A DNA stretch of 64,000 bases from Nitzschia sp. pyKryTriq1 (GCA_956465555.1 OY101120.1:1978001-2042000), one strand, 5' to 3'. Positions 11,174 through 21,819 are shown, numbered from the stretch's first letter. The notes: a model not told the origin generated them from the sequence alone. Translations and numbers: made by a program.

Positions 11174-11806
11174 ATGTCTGACAATAATTTCAATACAGGC
11201 GCTTGGACCGACGAAGAACATAACAAGTATTTGGCTGGCTACGAAAAGTTTGGCAGAGACTGGAAGTCTTTGGAAGCTTTTGTCGGGACCAGAAGTAAGC
11301 AGCAGATCAACACGCATCACAGGCATTTCACTTTGAAAACTACTGGCGCCCTCCCTGAACCTACCCGAAAGCGCAAGCAGAGCAGCGACGACGAGAGTGA
11401 AGAAGCCGTGACACCAAAGAAGACACCGAAGAAATTGAAAGAATCATCTTCCAAGCCGAAAGCTACCCCGATCAAATCCCCAGCCCCTGCGAAAAGCAGA
11501 GGGGCCGCTGCAAAAGCAACCCCGAACCCAACCAATTCGGCTGCTGCAAAAGCAACCCCGAAGAAGGTCGATGATATTCTGCCGCCCTCGAAAACATCCA
11601 CTCCTGCTAAAAAGCAAAAGAAGTCCTCGAAACCGGAAAAGGCTGACCCCGTCGCCGAGGAAACTTCGGCACCAATCATTGAAGAAGCCGCCGCTGGTAA
11701 AAAATCCCGGGCCCTCGAATTTTTAAGGCGCGAAGAAGTCCAAACAGTAGTCGCTGGAGTGATCGGCTTTGTAGCTGTTATCGTCATCAAGAAGCTCATG
11801 GGGTAG
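11174..11806 (+). CDS. SANT/Myb-domain protein with C-terminal membrane anchor
   Basis: A 210-aa protein; the ATG at 11174 is used. Residues 9-55 form one SANT/Myb repeat: WTDEEHNKYLAGYEKFG with W at the first position, then DWKSLEAFVGTRSKQQINTHH, a variant of the SHAQKY-class third helix (normally S-H-A-Q-K-Y). Residues about 65-180 are a basic Lys/Pro/Ala linker with short repeats of AAAKATP, likely disordered. Residues about 188-205 (TVVAGVIGFVAVIVI) are a single hydrophobic helix, followed only by KKLMG, so the protein is a tail-anchored candidate. It could be a membrane-held regulator released by proteolysis, or a chromatin tether at the nuclear envelope. The domain calls are firm and the role is inferred. 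Confidence 0.85.
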   Translation: MSDNNFNTGAWTDEEHNKYLAGYEKFGRDWKSLEAFVGTRSKQQINTHHRHFTLKTTGALPEPTRKRKQSSDDESEEAVTPKKTPKKLKESSSKPKATPIKSPAPAKSRGAAAKATPNPTNSAAAKATPKKVDDILPPSKTSTPAKKQKKSSKPEKADPVAEETSAPIIEEAAAGKKSRALEFLRREEVQTVVAGVIGFVAVIVIKKLMG

Positions 11807-12181
11807 ATTACGTGCCAGAGGTGTAAGGAATGGTACGTAATGCCGGGATACCCGGACTGCGATTCAGTATGGGGAGAAGCACATATGTGGCAATGTTTTT
11901 CATTTGAAGAATAATCATTGTAGAAGTGAGTAGTGGTTACGTCTTGTGTTATTGTAAGTTTAGTTTCCAAATGTCTTCTTCTAATACTCGTCTAGGTAGA
12001 GTGTTTAGCGTAGGAGCCAGCTCCTCTAGCGTGGAGGCCCAAATGTTTGAGTCAGGGACAGGGGTAGTAAAAGAGTCGATTGCTGTCGTTTTCTCAGTCT
12101 ATCATGGGGTCGACGAGTATTCGTCCAAGGCAAAGAATGCATCAATCGCCTCCATTCATGCAATGAATGTAGCTTATTTGA
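11807..12181. other. Convergent intergenic spacer
   Basis: This 375-bp stretch lies between the stops of the SANT gene and the NmrA-like gene. I see nothing recognisable in it. Confidence 0.5.
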
Positions 12182-14346
12182 CTACCGCAGCCCCAATTTT
12201 TCTCGAAATGACGGGTTGTCTCGGTTTTGCTCGACCCACCGTTTCAAATTACGCGCTGTTGGGACCAACTGTAGCGTCTTGGCAACAGAATGCCTTCCTG
12301 AGATGGCAGTGGAGTCACTGACGCCTGCGAACAATTGTCCTAGATCTTTCATGTAGGTGTCGGTCGCCTCGATCCAGTCCTTTGTGTCTACTGTCTCTGT
12401 TTCCAGGGTATGGTCCTTGAAGGCATCTTGGAATATTTCTTGAACTTCCGAAACGGTGACAAAGTCTGTTACCAGTCCAATTTCATGCCCCGCGAAGCAC
12501 TGGTAGGAATCAAAAATATTGGCCACGGCTGTTCCGAGCTCATCCACACTCATGCACATGATCTTGCGACCATTTTCCGAAGGCAATTTGAGGACGAGCC
12601 GCTCGTTCCCTTCTCCGTCATATCGCACGTCCATCATTTGGAAGAATGCTTCCGAGTAACAAGGCATCAGCACAAAAGTCACCGACATTTTCTTACTTCG
12701 AGCATAGGCTGCCATGCGAGCCTTGGGCGACAATTCCAATAGCTCTCGACGTGGAAGATCAGTGTCCACATTCTCACTTCCTTCCATGGTCGAAAAAACC
12801 AAGTGCTTGACATGGTGCTCACAAGCATCGATGATATTGCGCGCATGACGCTCCTCAATCTCTGGATCAATGTTTTCTGCAATTTTCGTTTCCTGCAAAT
12901 CCGCTACTAGAAAGGCTCCATCCATACCAGTGACTGCCGCCTTGCACGATGGCAAATCATCCCAATCTGCCTTGGCAAAGGAAACACGGTCGGGGTCCCA
13001 TCGAATGATTTCCTGCACCTCGGGACTGGTCAAATCGCGACGGGTAGTGCAACGAATCTGGTACGACTTTCGGGTGTCTGCCAAAAGCCCCTTGACGACA
13101 CTTTTACCCTGGGGTGAGAGTGCCCCAAAGACACAAATTTTGGTTAGTTCAGGAGTATCCAAGTCCAAACCAACTCGACTGAAAGCCGAAGCATCACTGT
13201 GGGTCAAGAGCCAGCTGGAAAACTTGACAGGAGCTCGTGGCGCCAGAATTTGTTCTGTCAACTCCACATTGTGCTCCAAATTCAGGGCTGTGGTTTTGGA
13301 TCCTAGAAATTGACACATCTGTGCCATGGCGGGGGCCGAGGCGAATTCTAGTTCGCCGAGTTCCTGTGGCAACAGAGGATTGTAAATGACATCCTTTCCA
13401 TACAGATCACTAAAGTTTCTGGCGATTTCTTCCATCGATATTCGCTCGGAAGCAATACGAAGATTTTGGCCATTGTACTGGTGGGAATTCTCCGAGACGT
13501 TGACGACCACCCGACCCAAATCAGAGACACTCATCATGTCGATTTTGGTCGATCCGTGACCAAAGGAAGCACACAACTCCCATTGTGTCTTTCCCTCGTT
13601 GGGCAGTGGTGCGAAAAAGGCCAAGAAATTGCTATAGAGAAAAGGCGTCGTCAGGAGGATGAGCTCTAGCTGTGGAATGTCTCGAAGTATCTCTTGTGCA
13701 GTTTCCCCTCCCTTTCCCTTGGCTGAATAGTACGAACGGCGATTATATTATAGATTTGTGAGATCATCTCAAAATGCTATAGCATTGTACGTGTACATCG
13801 TCAACACCTGTCATAAATATATACTGACTTTACCATGTGCGTACCTGAAAAGTGTGGGACGATACTTCCATCGTCGAGTGGTTCAATCCAAACCTCGCCC
13901 GTCTGCTCGTAGTGTTTACGGCACAGCTCTTGAACATTGTCTTGCGTGGAGAAGACCACTGTTCGCGAAAGACCATCTTCCAAGAAAACCTCCTTGAGAG
14001 TCTGGAAGAAATTGACAATGCAATCGTATTCTTCCTCTTGTGCTGCCACGTAACCGCCACCGATTTCCACCGGCATTTCTGTGGTGGTAGTGAGAAAGAT
14101 AGTTTGAGCCTTGGTGGAGAGCAAGGCTTTCTTGACATCGGCCGGATTTCCTAGTCTGCCCTCCAGAATCACACATTGTAAGGCGTCCGAAAGATACTGG
14201 TCCTGAACCGTGTCGTTGTTAGAGGTGAATCCGTAGACGGGTGAGTATCCGAAATCCACAAAGCCTTCCAGCACGGCTCGGCCCTGCTCTCCCGACGCTC
14301 CAAAGACCAAAGCTGGTTTTTTGAATGTCATGGTTGTTTCGTCCAT
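12182..14346 (-). CDS. Tandem NmrA-like NAD(P)-binding protein
   Basis: Two exons on the minus strand: 14346-13845 and 13722-12182, with a 122-nt GT-AG intron. The join gives PHFSAKGKGGETAQEILR, and the product is 680 aa. It has two Rossmann-type NmrA-like domains. The first begins with VFGASGEQG (about residues 14-22) and includes LYSNFLAFFAP, typical of the family near the substrate pocket. The second begins with CVFGALSPQG (about 364-373) and has its own HLVFSTMEGSENV and VLMPCYSEAFFQMM segments. NmrA-like proteins bind NAD(P) and often act as redox sensors or lack oxidoreductase activity because Tyr/Lys are lost. I cannot tell whether either half is catalytic. There is no targeting peptide. 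Confidence 0.88.
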
Positions 14347-14536
14347 TGAGATGATTGATTAATAATTGAATAAGCTTGTGTTGGTTTTTAGTGTTGTTAA
14401 TCTACTAGAGTTGTTGTGAGGTGTCTCTTCCCGGGATTTCGTTGATGTGTTGCCGTTTGACGTTTGTGTTCCCTGTTCCCTCCGCCGCCAGCGAGATGCG
14501 TTGTTTTGAGATCCGATGAGAACCCGCACGATTTAA

Positions 14537-14600
14537 GGTACCGGTATGTACAGTACCTGTATTACTGTACCAGGTACCTGTACCGGTACGGTACCGGTAG
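14537..14600. repeat. GTAC/ACCGGT palindrome cluster
   Basis: Overlapping copies of GGTACCGGTA, CAGGTACCTG and TACCGGTACGGTACCGGTAG fill this stretch. Similar clusters recur across the window between genes. Confidence 0.7.
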
Positions 14601-14647
14601 AATAGTACGTCCATCGTCATCGTTGTTGTTGCTGCGCGGCGTCTTGA

Positions 14648-14674
14648 ATCATCATCATCATCATCATCATCATC
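14648..14674 (+). repeat. (ATC)9 microsatellite
   Basis: Nine perfect ATC units are read directly, between genes. Confidence 0.95.
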
Positions 14675-15333
14675 CAAACTTCTTGCGTTGACGAGCGAGC
14701 GATGGGAGGGTTCGCATTCGGAGAGTGAGTCGATTTAGTCAAAGATCGGAGAAAAGCACAGCGTGGATGCGCGCCACAGCAGCGCTTCCTTTGAGTCAGT
14801 CCCGAGTGTGTACAAGTACTCATACCAGTACGTACGTAGTACGAACCTGGTACGGTACATACATACAAGTGTACATGATACCGTGTGCTGTTAGACCCGC
14901 CCCGCCGCGGCGTAGCGCGTTTTTTCGGGTCATTTCTCTCTCACTACAGTATTTGTATTTTGCGGTCATGATGTTCTTCACACTACAGTACTGAGTACTG
15001 TATTATGACTTGTGTCGAAGAAAAGAGTGAAAGGGCGGTTCGATCCCTTCCCCCTCCCGACTCCCGATGCCCGATTGAGATTGATTGATGATTTATTGTT
15101 GATTGCGATTGGATACCGCCAACCCCCAAATGTCTCGAATAATCCTTTCCTTTATTTCCTTTTCACCACACAAACCCCATTCCGCTTCGTCAATCAATCT
15201 GGAAAGAGGTTTTTGCTGTTACTTTTTAGTTTCCCATCATCTTTAGAGTGAGAGGAAGTTTGGGGCTTTTGGGACTTCATCTACCGGTTAGACTAGTAGC
15301 GTGGTGTTGTGTCTGGAAATAGGTGTTATAAAA

Positions 15334-17670
15334 ATGGACCGCAATAGAGCTCGCTGGCGAGACGATGTGGTGACCGCAGTGATTGAAATCCCTCGTGTCG
15401 ACGATGACATGAAACCATCCCTCTTTTACAACAAGATGGATTACCACGAATTTCAAGCGGCAGAACAACGACGATACGACAAAATGATGATGAAGCAAAT
15501 ACAAAAAATGGTGCAGGATGCCATGGCGCCTCAATTGCAAGAAGCTATAGATAGAGGGGCGACTGCCGAGGAGCTAGAGGCAATGATGCCCCAGACGACG
15601 GAAGCAATCTTTGCTCTTCTAGGGAGCATCCCGGCTCCTGCTATGCCAGCACCTCCCAAGGGCATTGAACAAGAGGTCATTCATCACAAAACTGCTCCAT
15701 CATTTACGTCAAATAATGAAGTATCACCGCCATGTCTGCCAGGGCCCGACAAACCTTTGACGCCCGCAGACACAATTATCAGTGATGATGATATCTATGC
15801 CTTGCTCGGCGTCGACGCTGGCCACGAGGAAACCGAGAAGAAAGAAGAATCATCCAGTCCAAGCTCTGATACTAACCCAGTAGTGGAACCTGATAATGAT
15901 GAATGGGGACCGAAGGAGTCGTCGGAATGCGATGCAGACGATGCGGATGAAGCCGTCGAGGGAAGTGAAGAGCAGCCAGATCCTACTAGCAGTTATAAAA
16001 GTCCACTGGAACTTAGAGCCGAGTCGCGTGAAGCAGAACATGATGACGACTCCTCTTCCTCCTCGTCATCATCATCATCGGACAGCTCTGCAGGCAATGT
16101 GGATGGTAGTGAGAGAAGCGAGGAGCAGCCGGATCCTACTGGCAGTTACAAAAGTCCACTGGAACTTAGAGCCGAGTTGCACGAAGCAGAAAATGATGAC
16201 TCCTCCTCCTCCTCTTCCGCCTCATCATCACAATCTTCGGACAGCTGTGTAGCCAATGTGGATGGTGGTGAGGGAAATGAAGAGCAGTCAGATCCTACTA
16301 GCAGTTACAAAAGTCCACTGGAACTTAGATCCGAGTCGTCGCATGAAGCAGAAAACGATGACTCCTCTTCTTCTTCGTCGAACAGCTCTGCAGATGATTC
16401 TGATGATGTCAAAGAATTGGATTCATCCCCGGAACCACCAACCGAAGCCAACATGAAATCGGACTCGAGCCTCTCCGTTGAGAAGGATATCGGAACCCAA
16501 CCATGCGATCCTGCTTCACACCCGTCCCTAGATGGGTCTATTCAGGACGAAATCAATGAAATGTTCGGGACTTCCATATCGTCTGACATTCATGTTCAGG
16601 ATTTGTTACCGAAATCGAACACCGAGCAAGACAGAAACGGAACAAATACTTCGAAGACACAACACCAGCTGGACAGATGGGAGAGCAGCGATGACGACGA
16701 CGAACCGTTGGAAAATGAGGCAGAAGTACTTTGTGCTAACGAAGAGGAGAAGAAATATTCAAATTTGGAGGAGAAACTTCGTGGATCTTTACCGAAGAGT
16801 TTTCTTTCGGGGCCCAGAAATACTAGGGACTCATTTGCAATATCCAAATTTAAAGAGGACGCCCACGACGAAACACCACAACCTGAGGTACCAACGCCAG
16901 AAGTGGCGGAAAGAAGAGCTCGGAACAAAGCAACACTACATTTAAACGACGAAAATACTCCAAAGGTAGAAAAGACGGCGACGTCTGCTGCTGAACAACT
17001 TTGGGGCAATGCGATGGCAAAAGAAATAAAAACCGATCGCACCAGTAATGTAGATTCAGATATTTCAGTGGAAAATGGTTTGGGACAAGAACAACACGGC
17101 AAGTCCCCAGTGACACGCCGCAAGCTTTTGAGAGCGAAGCTACAGGGACAGGTCGCACAGGTACCCAGCCCTTTGCCACCACCGAAGTCGGGCAGTGATG
17201 TACCCACAGAGACGGAATCGACACTTGACGCCCGAGCATCACCCAAATCACGCAGGAAAGTACCGTCGAAAAGTGCATCGGAATCTGGCCCGACGTCAGT
17301 AGCTAAGGTACGGCGACAGCCGCGATCTACAAGTGTAGACGGCAAAGGGGGGTTGCCAACTGATCGGGAAAGGAAGGCCGGCCGGAAACCCAACCCGCCA
17401 ATGCAGAGAAGTAGCTCCGATCAAAACTTAGCAAAAAGAAGCAACGACGAAGAGGATCGTAAGATCGTCATTGTCAATGGAAAACGATTGGGCCAGGATC
17501 CTGACAAAGCTCGTCGTAAGAGAGAGGCTGCCAAGAAGAAGGTCGTCCATCGAAAGGATTACGAAGTGCGAGGAGGCTGGGGGAATCCATTAGACTTCGG
17601 CGCAGGTCCGACTGGCCCCTCGCAGAAAGCAGGAAGGAAAACTTCCGCGAAAACGGAGACCAAGACCTAA
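15334..17670 (+). CDS. Acidic, serine-rich repeat protein of a diatom family
   Basis: A 778-aa protein; the ATG at 15334 is chosen (an in-frame GTG lies 33 nt upstream). The N-terminal 60 residues are ordered and charged: IEIPRVDDDMKPSLFYNKMD then YHEFQAAEQRRYDKMMM. This resembles a short diatom motif set in which an IPR-x-D segment is followed by an aromatic pair and a helical D/E-R segment. Residues 212-365 hold three tandem copies of a roughly 51-residue unit that begins at 212, 263 and 316 with EEQPDPTSSYKSPLELRAES and ends in an acidic Ser run. The C-terminal third is basic. A Ser-rich, highly charged composition suggests a disordered scaffold or phosphoprotein. I do not recognise a function. 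Confidence 0.8.
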   Translation: MDRNRARWRDDVVTAVIEIPRVDDDMKPSLFYNKMDYHEFQAAEQRRYDKMMMKQIQKMVQDAMAPQLQEAIDRGATAEELEAMMPQTTEAIFALLGSIPAPAMPAPPKGIEQEVIHHKTAPSFTSNNEVSPPCLPGPDKPLTPADTIISDDDIYALLGVDAGHEETEKKEESSSPSSDTNPVVEPDNDEWGPKESSECDADDADEAVEGSEEQPDPTSSYKSPLELRAESREAEHDDDSSSSSSSSSSDSSAGNVDGSERSEEQPDPTGSYKSPLELRAELHEAENDDSSSSSSASSSQSSDSCVANVDGGEGNEEQSDPTSSYKSPLELRSESSHEAENDDSSSSSSNSSADDSDDVKELDSSPEPPTEANMKSDSSLSVEKDIGTQPCDPASHPSLDGSIQDEINEMFGTSISSDIHVQDLLPKSNTEQDRNGTNTSKTQHQLDRWESSDDDDEPLENEAEVLCANEEEKKYSNLEEKLRGSLPKSFLSGPRNTRDSFAISKFKEDAHDETPQPEVPTPEVAERRARNKATLHLNDENTPKVEKTATSAAEQLWGNAMAKEIKTDRTSNVDSDISVENGLGQEQHGKSPVTRRKLLRAKLQGQVAQVPSPLPPPKSGSDVPTETESTLDARASPKSRRKVPSKSASESGPTSVAKVRRQPRSTSVDGKGGLPTDRERKAGRKPNPPMQRSSSDQNLAKRSNDEEDRKIVIVNGKRLGQDPDKARRKREAAKKKVVHRKDYEVRGGWGNPLDFGAGPTGPSQKAGRKTSAKTETKT

Positions 17671-17842
17671 AATCTAGCTCAAACGCGAGAAGGGGAATGT
17701 ACTGTAGTCCTGAGAGGGATGAGTTAATGATTCAGCTAACGACTAGAAGAAACAATCGCCCAAAGATTAGAATGCTAACTGGTGGTATAAGGTGGTAAAA
17801 GGCCCCAAGTTTGTAGAAGTCCTTACTTCTGGATTGCTGATC

Positions 17843-18481
17843 TTAATCAAATTCCGCTAAATCAAGTCCAGCTTCCTCCATGAAAGCCTCATATCGAAAG
17901 TTTGCGATTTCATCCGATGCCCAGAAGATTTCGGCGATTACAGAATTTCGCATCCGACTAATCTCGTTCAACTCATTTTCGTCTGCAAATCGCACGGCCT
18001 TCACCTTCTTGTCTTCGTTGACTTCTATTCTCGATATCGAAGTCTGCAGGGCACTCAAGTTTGACATACTGCCCTCACTCATCTCATCGTTTTCCCCGAC
18101 CCGCATAAGGTGAGACGACAGACTCTTTCGTTTTGTTCGGCTTCGAGGACTCAGAAACGTCCCCCCGGGACTCACAAGACCTCCTGGACTATGTGCTATT
18201 TTCTTTTGTATCGCTGGGCTTTTCGAGGGGTTTCTCGGTGTATTTGGGTCAGCCTTCCCTCGTAGTTTCGGAGGAGTCGGAGGACGACATTCTTCAGATG
18301 GAGGCGGCGGCGGTGGGAGAGGTGGGGTCGGATTGCTCGGTATATTCCTGGGTGCTTCATAGGACATGGAACCCGCCAGTTGGTCATCAAGGACAGAATC
18401 CTCTATTCTGGGAATAAACTCAATACCGACCCGCTCCGTAAAGGTGATAGGGTCAACTGTCCGTCGTGTTATTTTCATCAT
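17843..18481 (-). CDS. Diatom PRIED / YEAF-EEAG family protein
   Basis: A 212-aa protein from the ATG at 18481 (adjacent MM; a GTG 75 nt upstream is in frame, so an upstream exon is possible). It starts with ITRRTVDPITFTERVGIEF followed by IPRIED, continues through a proline-rich linker (PPLPPPPPPSEECRPPTPP) and basic Ser-rich stretches, and ends with FWASDEIANFRYEAFMEEAG and LDLAEFD. Both end motifs recur in the gene at 20548-21819. The stop lies 172 bp from the stop of the acidic repeat gene. The family function is unknown to me; the shared ends around variable disordered middles suggest that the two ends pair up. Confidence 0.75.
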   Translation of the reverse strand: MMKITRRTVDPITFTERVGIEFIPRIEDSVLDDQLAGSMSYEAPRNIPSNPTPPLPPPPPPSEECRPPTPPKLRGKADPNTPRNPSKSPAIQKKIAHSPGGLVSPGGTFLSPRSRTKRKSLSSHLMRVGENDEMSEGSMSNLSALQTSISRIEVNEDKKVKAVRFADENELNEISRMRNSVIAEIFWASDEIANFRYEAFMEEAGLDLAEFD

Positions 18482-20547
18482 GTTAACTTTGATTTTCTCC
18501 CCTCGATGAATTCCAGTAATCCTAGCGAAATCGGCCTCGAAATACAGGAGAACCACACTTTGATTTAATCTGCGCCTCCGAGATAAAGGTTTAAATCAAT
18601 CAAATTTAGATTTGCCGTGTTCGACGAGCTTTTGTGCCTTCATCAAACCCAGAAATCAGGTATTATTACAAGCCATAGTTCAGACTAAAAGTACCGGTAG
18701 TGTGAAGTGTGAGAAGTGGCATCAGTCATCACCAACCGGCAACCCGCAACCGGCCACCGGCCGCACACTACGGTACCAGTAGCCGCCGCAAGGCATCGCA
18801 TGTCGAAGTACTGTACCGGTACCGGTACAAACCGCAGTACAAGTAAGTACCACAGGTACTGTACACGTTGTACTGGTACCAGGGTACGGCGTACACAGTA
18901 CTGGTACCAGCAGGTACCCCAGTACCTGTCCCTCGGGACAAGCAAGTACCCATACAGTCGATTCACTCGACTGCTGTTTTGTGTTAGCCTGAAAAAGTGC
19001 GCGTACCTGGTTCGTACCGGTACGTGTACGCACAGTACATCTACTACTGTACACGTCATTCTGCGGCGAGTCCCGGCGATAGCACTACCGTACCAGACTA
19101 CCCCAGGGACTTGGGGGAAATGAGGTATTTTCAGGTTCGTGCACGAGTCCAGCAGTTGTGGTGCGCTGTACAGTGGAGTATCAGTACCGGTAGGTTTGGT
19201 ACCAGATGAGTAAGAATTGCACTGCAGTAGACGACGAGAAGTTAGATTTCAAAAGTAAATTTCAATTTACTTATTCATTATGTGCTCTACAAATATGGAA
19301 TACTATACTAGCACTACTGTAATTGTTGTGATGTGATTTCAACTGGGGGCACTGCTCGTTCTCTCTAGAACTCCACTCCGGCCCAACAGGTATCATCTCT
19401 TTAGGCCTACGAGCTGGCCAACTCGGCACGAAAAGGAGGACAACATGATTTGAAAAAATTACTAAATAAAATGGGGCTTATACAGGGGCACAAGTCGCAG
19501 ACAGTGCAAAATGCAGTTCAATTTCGTGCAACTGATGAAAAAACAGTTCAACAACTGTTGCACAAGCATGGACAATGGTTCGGTCACCGTATCCACCTTT
19601 CCAATGATCGGATCACCAAGGTAAGACCCGTTTTGGAAAGCTCAGATCAAGTACTCAAAGTTCACTAATTGAAATTATTGAATTTAATCGATTTTTGGAT
19701 GAGAAATCGCGAGTTCAAAATAGTAAAATAGCGAAATATTCGATTTTTGTAAAAGGTTCACTGCTCGTGAACTCTACGTAGACTTGACCAAACTTCACAA
19801 AGTAAATGGGTAACCACTAGTACTTTAGATGCTTTACAAGTTCATCACAGTGAACCTTGCCATTAGTGCTATAATCGTTGCGTGAGAGGGGACGGAAGAT
19901 CGGCCATGGTGGAAAATGTTGTTTTTTGGGTGCTGGTTCGGTCGAGTTCACAAGGTTCATGAACAGTTCAAATACAGTTCAAATGCAGTTCAATGAACTC
20001 CGAACCTATGCCCAGCGAACCTATGCCCCAAAATATTGATATGCCTTTCCATTCGAACAGACAAGCTAAACAAATCGCAAACCTTTCATTTGAATCTGAA
20101 ATCCCATCCTTTGGGAAATAGGCAAAGGCCTATTTCGCCACTCCGATTATGAAGAACACATGTCCTCTTCTCGAGAACAAGTGTGCTCTTCTCGTGTTCT
20201 CTGTTCTCCAGGGATAAAGAATCCCACTTGAAGGCATTTTGAGCCCTTTCAGTAGCGCACTCAATAGCGCCCGTCCTTCGCTCGTCCTACTTGTAGCGAC
20301 TGTACAGTTCCGCACTGCCGTGGTTTACTTTGCCAAAACTCGTCAACAGGTCAAAATACGTCATTTCCCCCAACGGTACCTAGTATTTTACAACTCAATC
20401 TTCTACTGTAGACTACTGTGATGCCGTTTTGAGATGCAAGCGGTAAAGAATATGGTTATTCGACCGGGGAGAAATCAAGGAAGACCTTTTTCCACAGATA
20501 GAAGTACAGTGGTTCATTGATTGAGATATGCAACTTATTCCATGTTT
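18482..20547. other. Long intergenic region with palindrome cluster and TTCA-rich segment
   Basis: No convincing gene is seen. Bases 18690-19200 are a dense GTAC/ACCGGT palindrome block. Bases 19490-20010 contain many short CAGTTCAA / GTTCA strings in direct and inverted order. A small open frame near 19470-19668 has no protein-like features. Confidence 0.5.
18690..19200. repeat. GTAC/ACCGGT palindrome cluster
   Basis: Many overlapping strings such as TGTACCGGTACCGGTACA, TACTGGTACCAG and GTACCGGTACGTGTAC are read directly. Predicted proteins here are only translations of the repeats. Confidence 0.75.
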
Positions 20548-21819
20548 TTACATATTCATGTATTCGTCCACGTCGAGACCGGCCTCTTCCAGAAATGCTT
20601 CGTATCGCATGTCCGCGAGCTCCTCCTCGCCATACCAAATATCGTCCCAGTCTCGGTAATAATCCTTATCATCGAGAGTTGGCATCTCCATCATATCGTG
20701 ACCATCCTTGATTTCCAGCTTTCGTCCCTTCTTAGCACTGCTTCCAGAAGAGCCGCCTTTCTTCAAGATCGACTTCAGCGGCATGCTCGATGACGGTTTC
20801 TTCTCCTTCTGCCTTTTCACAACAGCAGGCTCTTCTTGGACATCTCTTTTAATTTTATGTTCGTGGTTGGGTTTCGATGCCCTTGCAGATCTGAGTTTCT
20901 TCTCGTATTTCGAACGATCTGCGGTGCTCATGAGCGAGACCTTCGATCCGCTGCTCATTATAGATCTATTATCATCTTCCACTTTCATCGGCGATGCCAT
21001 TGTTTTGTCATTCAAAAAACTACCCAACGTACCTCCCTTATTTGGTGACGACGATGATGATGCTGATGATTCTTTCTTTTCGGGAAATTCGGACACACTT
21101 TGCTCGTCAATGGACAACATCTTGTTTTTTGCTCTCCGACTCTTCAATTTGTCTTCGGCTTTGGATCTCTCTGCATTACTTAGTTCCGATACCGATCTTG
21201 AATTCATACTTCGACTACTTAGTGACTGGTTGTCCATTTCCTGAACATTCGCCACCGAGGCTTTCGAAAAGAATGCGCCAAGTGACGCGACCTTGGGGGT
21301 GTCTCCACCACTTTTGGTGGGTTTCACCATGTTCTTGGACTGTTTCACCGGGATGCGAGTCGCTTGTTGTTTGGACGACGACGGACTTTTTGCGGAGGAC
21401 TTGACTGGTGACTTTAATGATTTGATTGGTGACTTGGTAGTGGAAGAAAAATCATGCGGGGTCCACGCAGCATCGTTGTTGTTATTGATATTGACATTGT
21501 TGTTTGTCAAAATTGGATTGCTGCTGCCAATTTTGGGTTTCCGCCCTGACGTATTATTAATCGGGGAAGCAAACGTATTTCCATTCGTCGTCGTTGTTGT
21601 TGCGGTTGTTGTCACGGTTTCTGGCCGTGGCTTCTCTCCAAATCGAGGATGCCCAATGGCAATATTGGTCGTCTCATAGGAGCAATCTTCAATGCGAGGA
21701 ACGAAGGTCACGTTGGCGCGACAAGAAAACGTAATAGGATCGACGATTCGTCTCGTCACCTTTTCCCACGAGGTAGAAGGGGGGTCGCCCGCATAGTAAT
21801 TCTCATAATCCGATATCAT
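20548..21819 (-). CDS. Diatom PRIED / YEAF-EEAG family protein, longer paralogue
   Basis: A 423-aa protein; the ATG at 21819 is chosen because the conserved block VTRRIVDPITF begins at residue 21, while the open frame upstream is low-quality sequence. PRIED is at 41-45. The last 33 residues contain IWYGEEELADMRYEAFLEEA followed by GLDVDEY, matching the end of the gene at 17843-18481. The middle is Ser/Lys-rich and holds two related blocks of about 55 residues: each begins with SLGAFF or TLGSFL and ends in ERSKAEDKLKSRRA or DRSKYEKKLRSARA. Basic RxxS sites suggest phosphorylation. Function unknown. Confidence 0.8.
   Translation of the reverse strand: MISDYENYYAGDPPSTSWEKVTRRIVDPITFSCRANVTFVPRIEDCSYETTNIAIGHPRFGEKPRPETVTTTATTTTTNGNTFASPINNTSGRKPKIGSSNPILTNNNVNINNNNDAAWTPHDFSSTTKSPIKSLKSPVKSSAKSPSSSKQQATRIPVKQSKNMVKPTKSGGDTPKVASLGAFFSKASVANVQEMDNQSLSSRSMNSRSVSELSNAERSKAEDKLKSRRAKNKMLSIDEQSVSEFPEKKESSASSSSSPNKGGTLGSFLNDKTMASPMKVEDDNRSIMSSGSKVSLMSTADRSKYEKKLRSARASKPNHEHKIKRDVQEEPAVVKRQKEKKPSSSMPLKSILKKGGSSGSSAKKGRKLEIKDGHDMMEMPTLDDKDYYRDWDDIWYGEEELADMRYEAFLEEAGLDVDEYMNM

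Larger units (their letters stand above)
14347..15333. other. Divergent intergenic region with palindromes and microsatellite
   Basis: This is the divergent promoter region of the NmrA-like gene and the gene at 15334. It contains a dense block of TACCGGTA/GTACC strings (14537-14600) and (ATC)9 at 14648-14674. No gene is seen. Confidence 0.5.

Noticed and set aside
18685-19209. Overlapping open frames rich in Tyr, Val, Arg and Thr on both strands
   Set aside because: They translate the GTAC/ACCGGT palindromes in several frames and have no start context, domain or conservation pattern.
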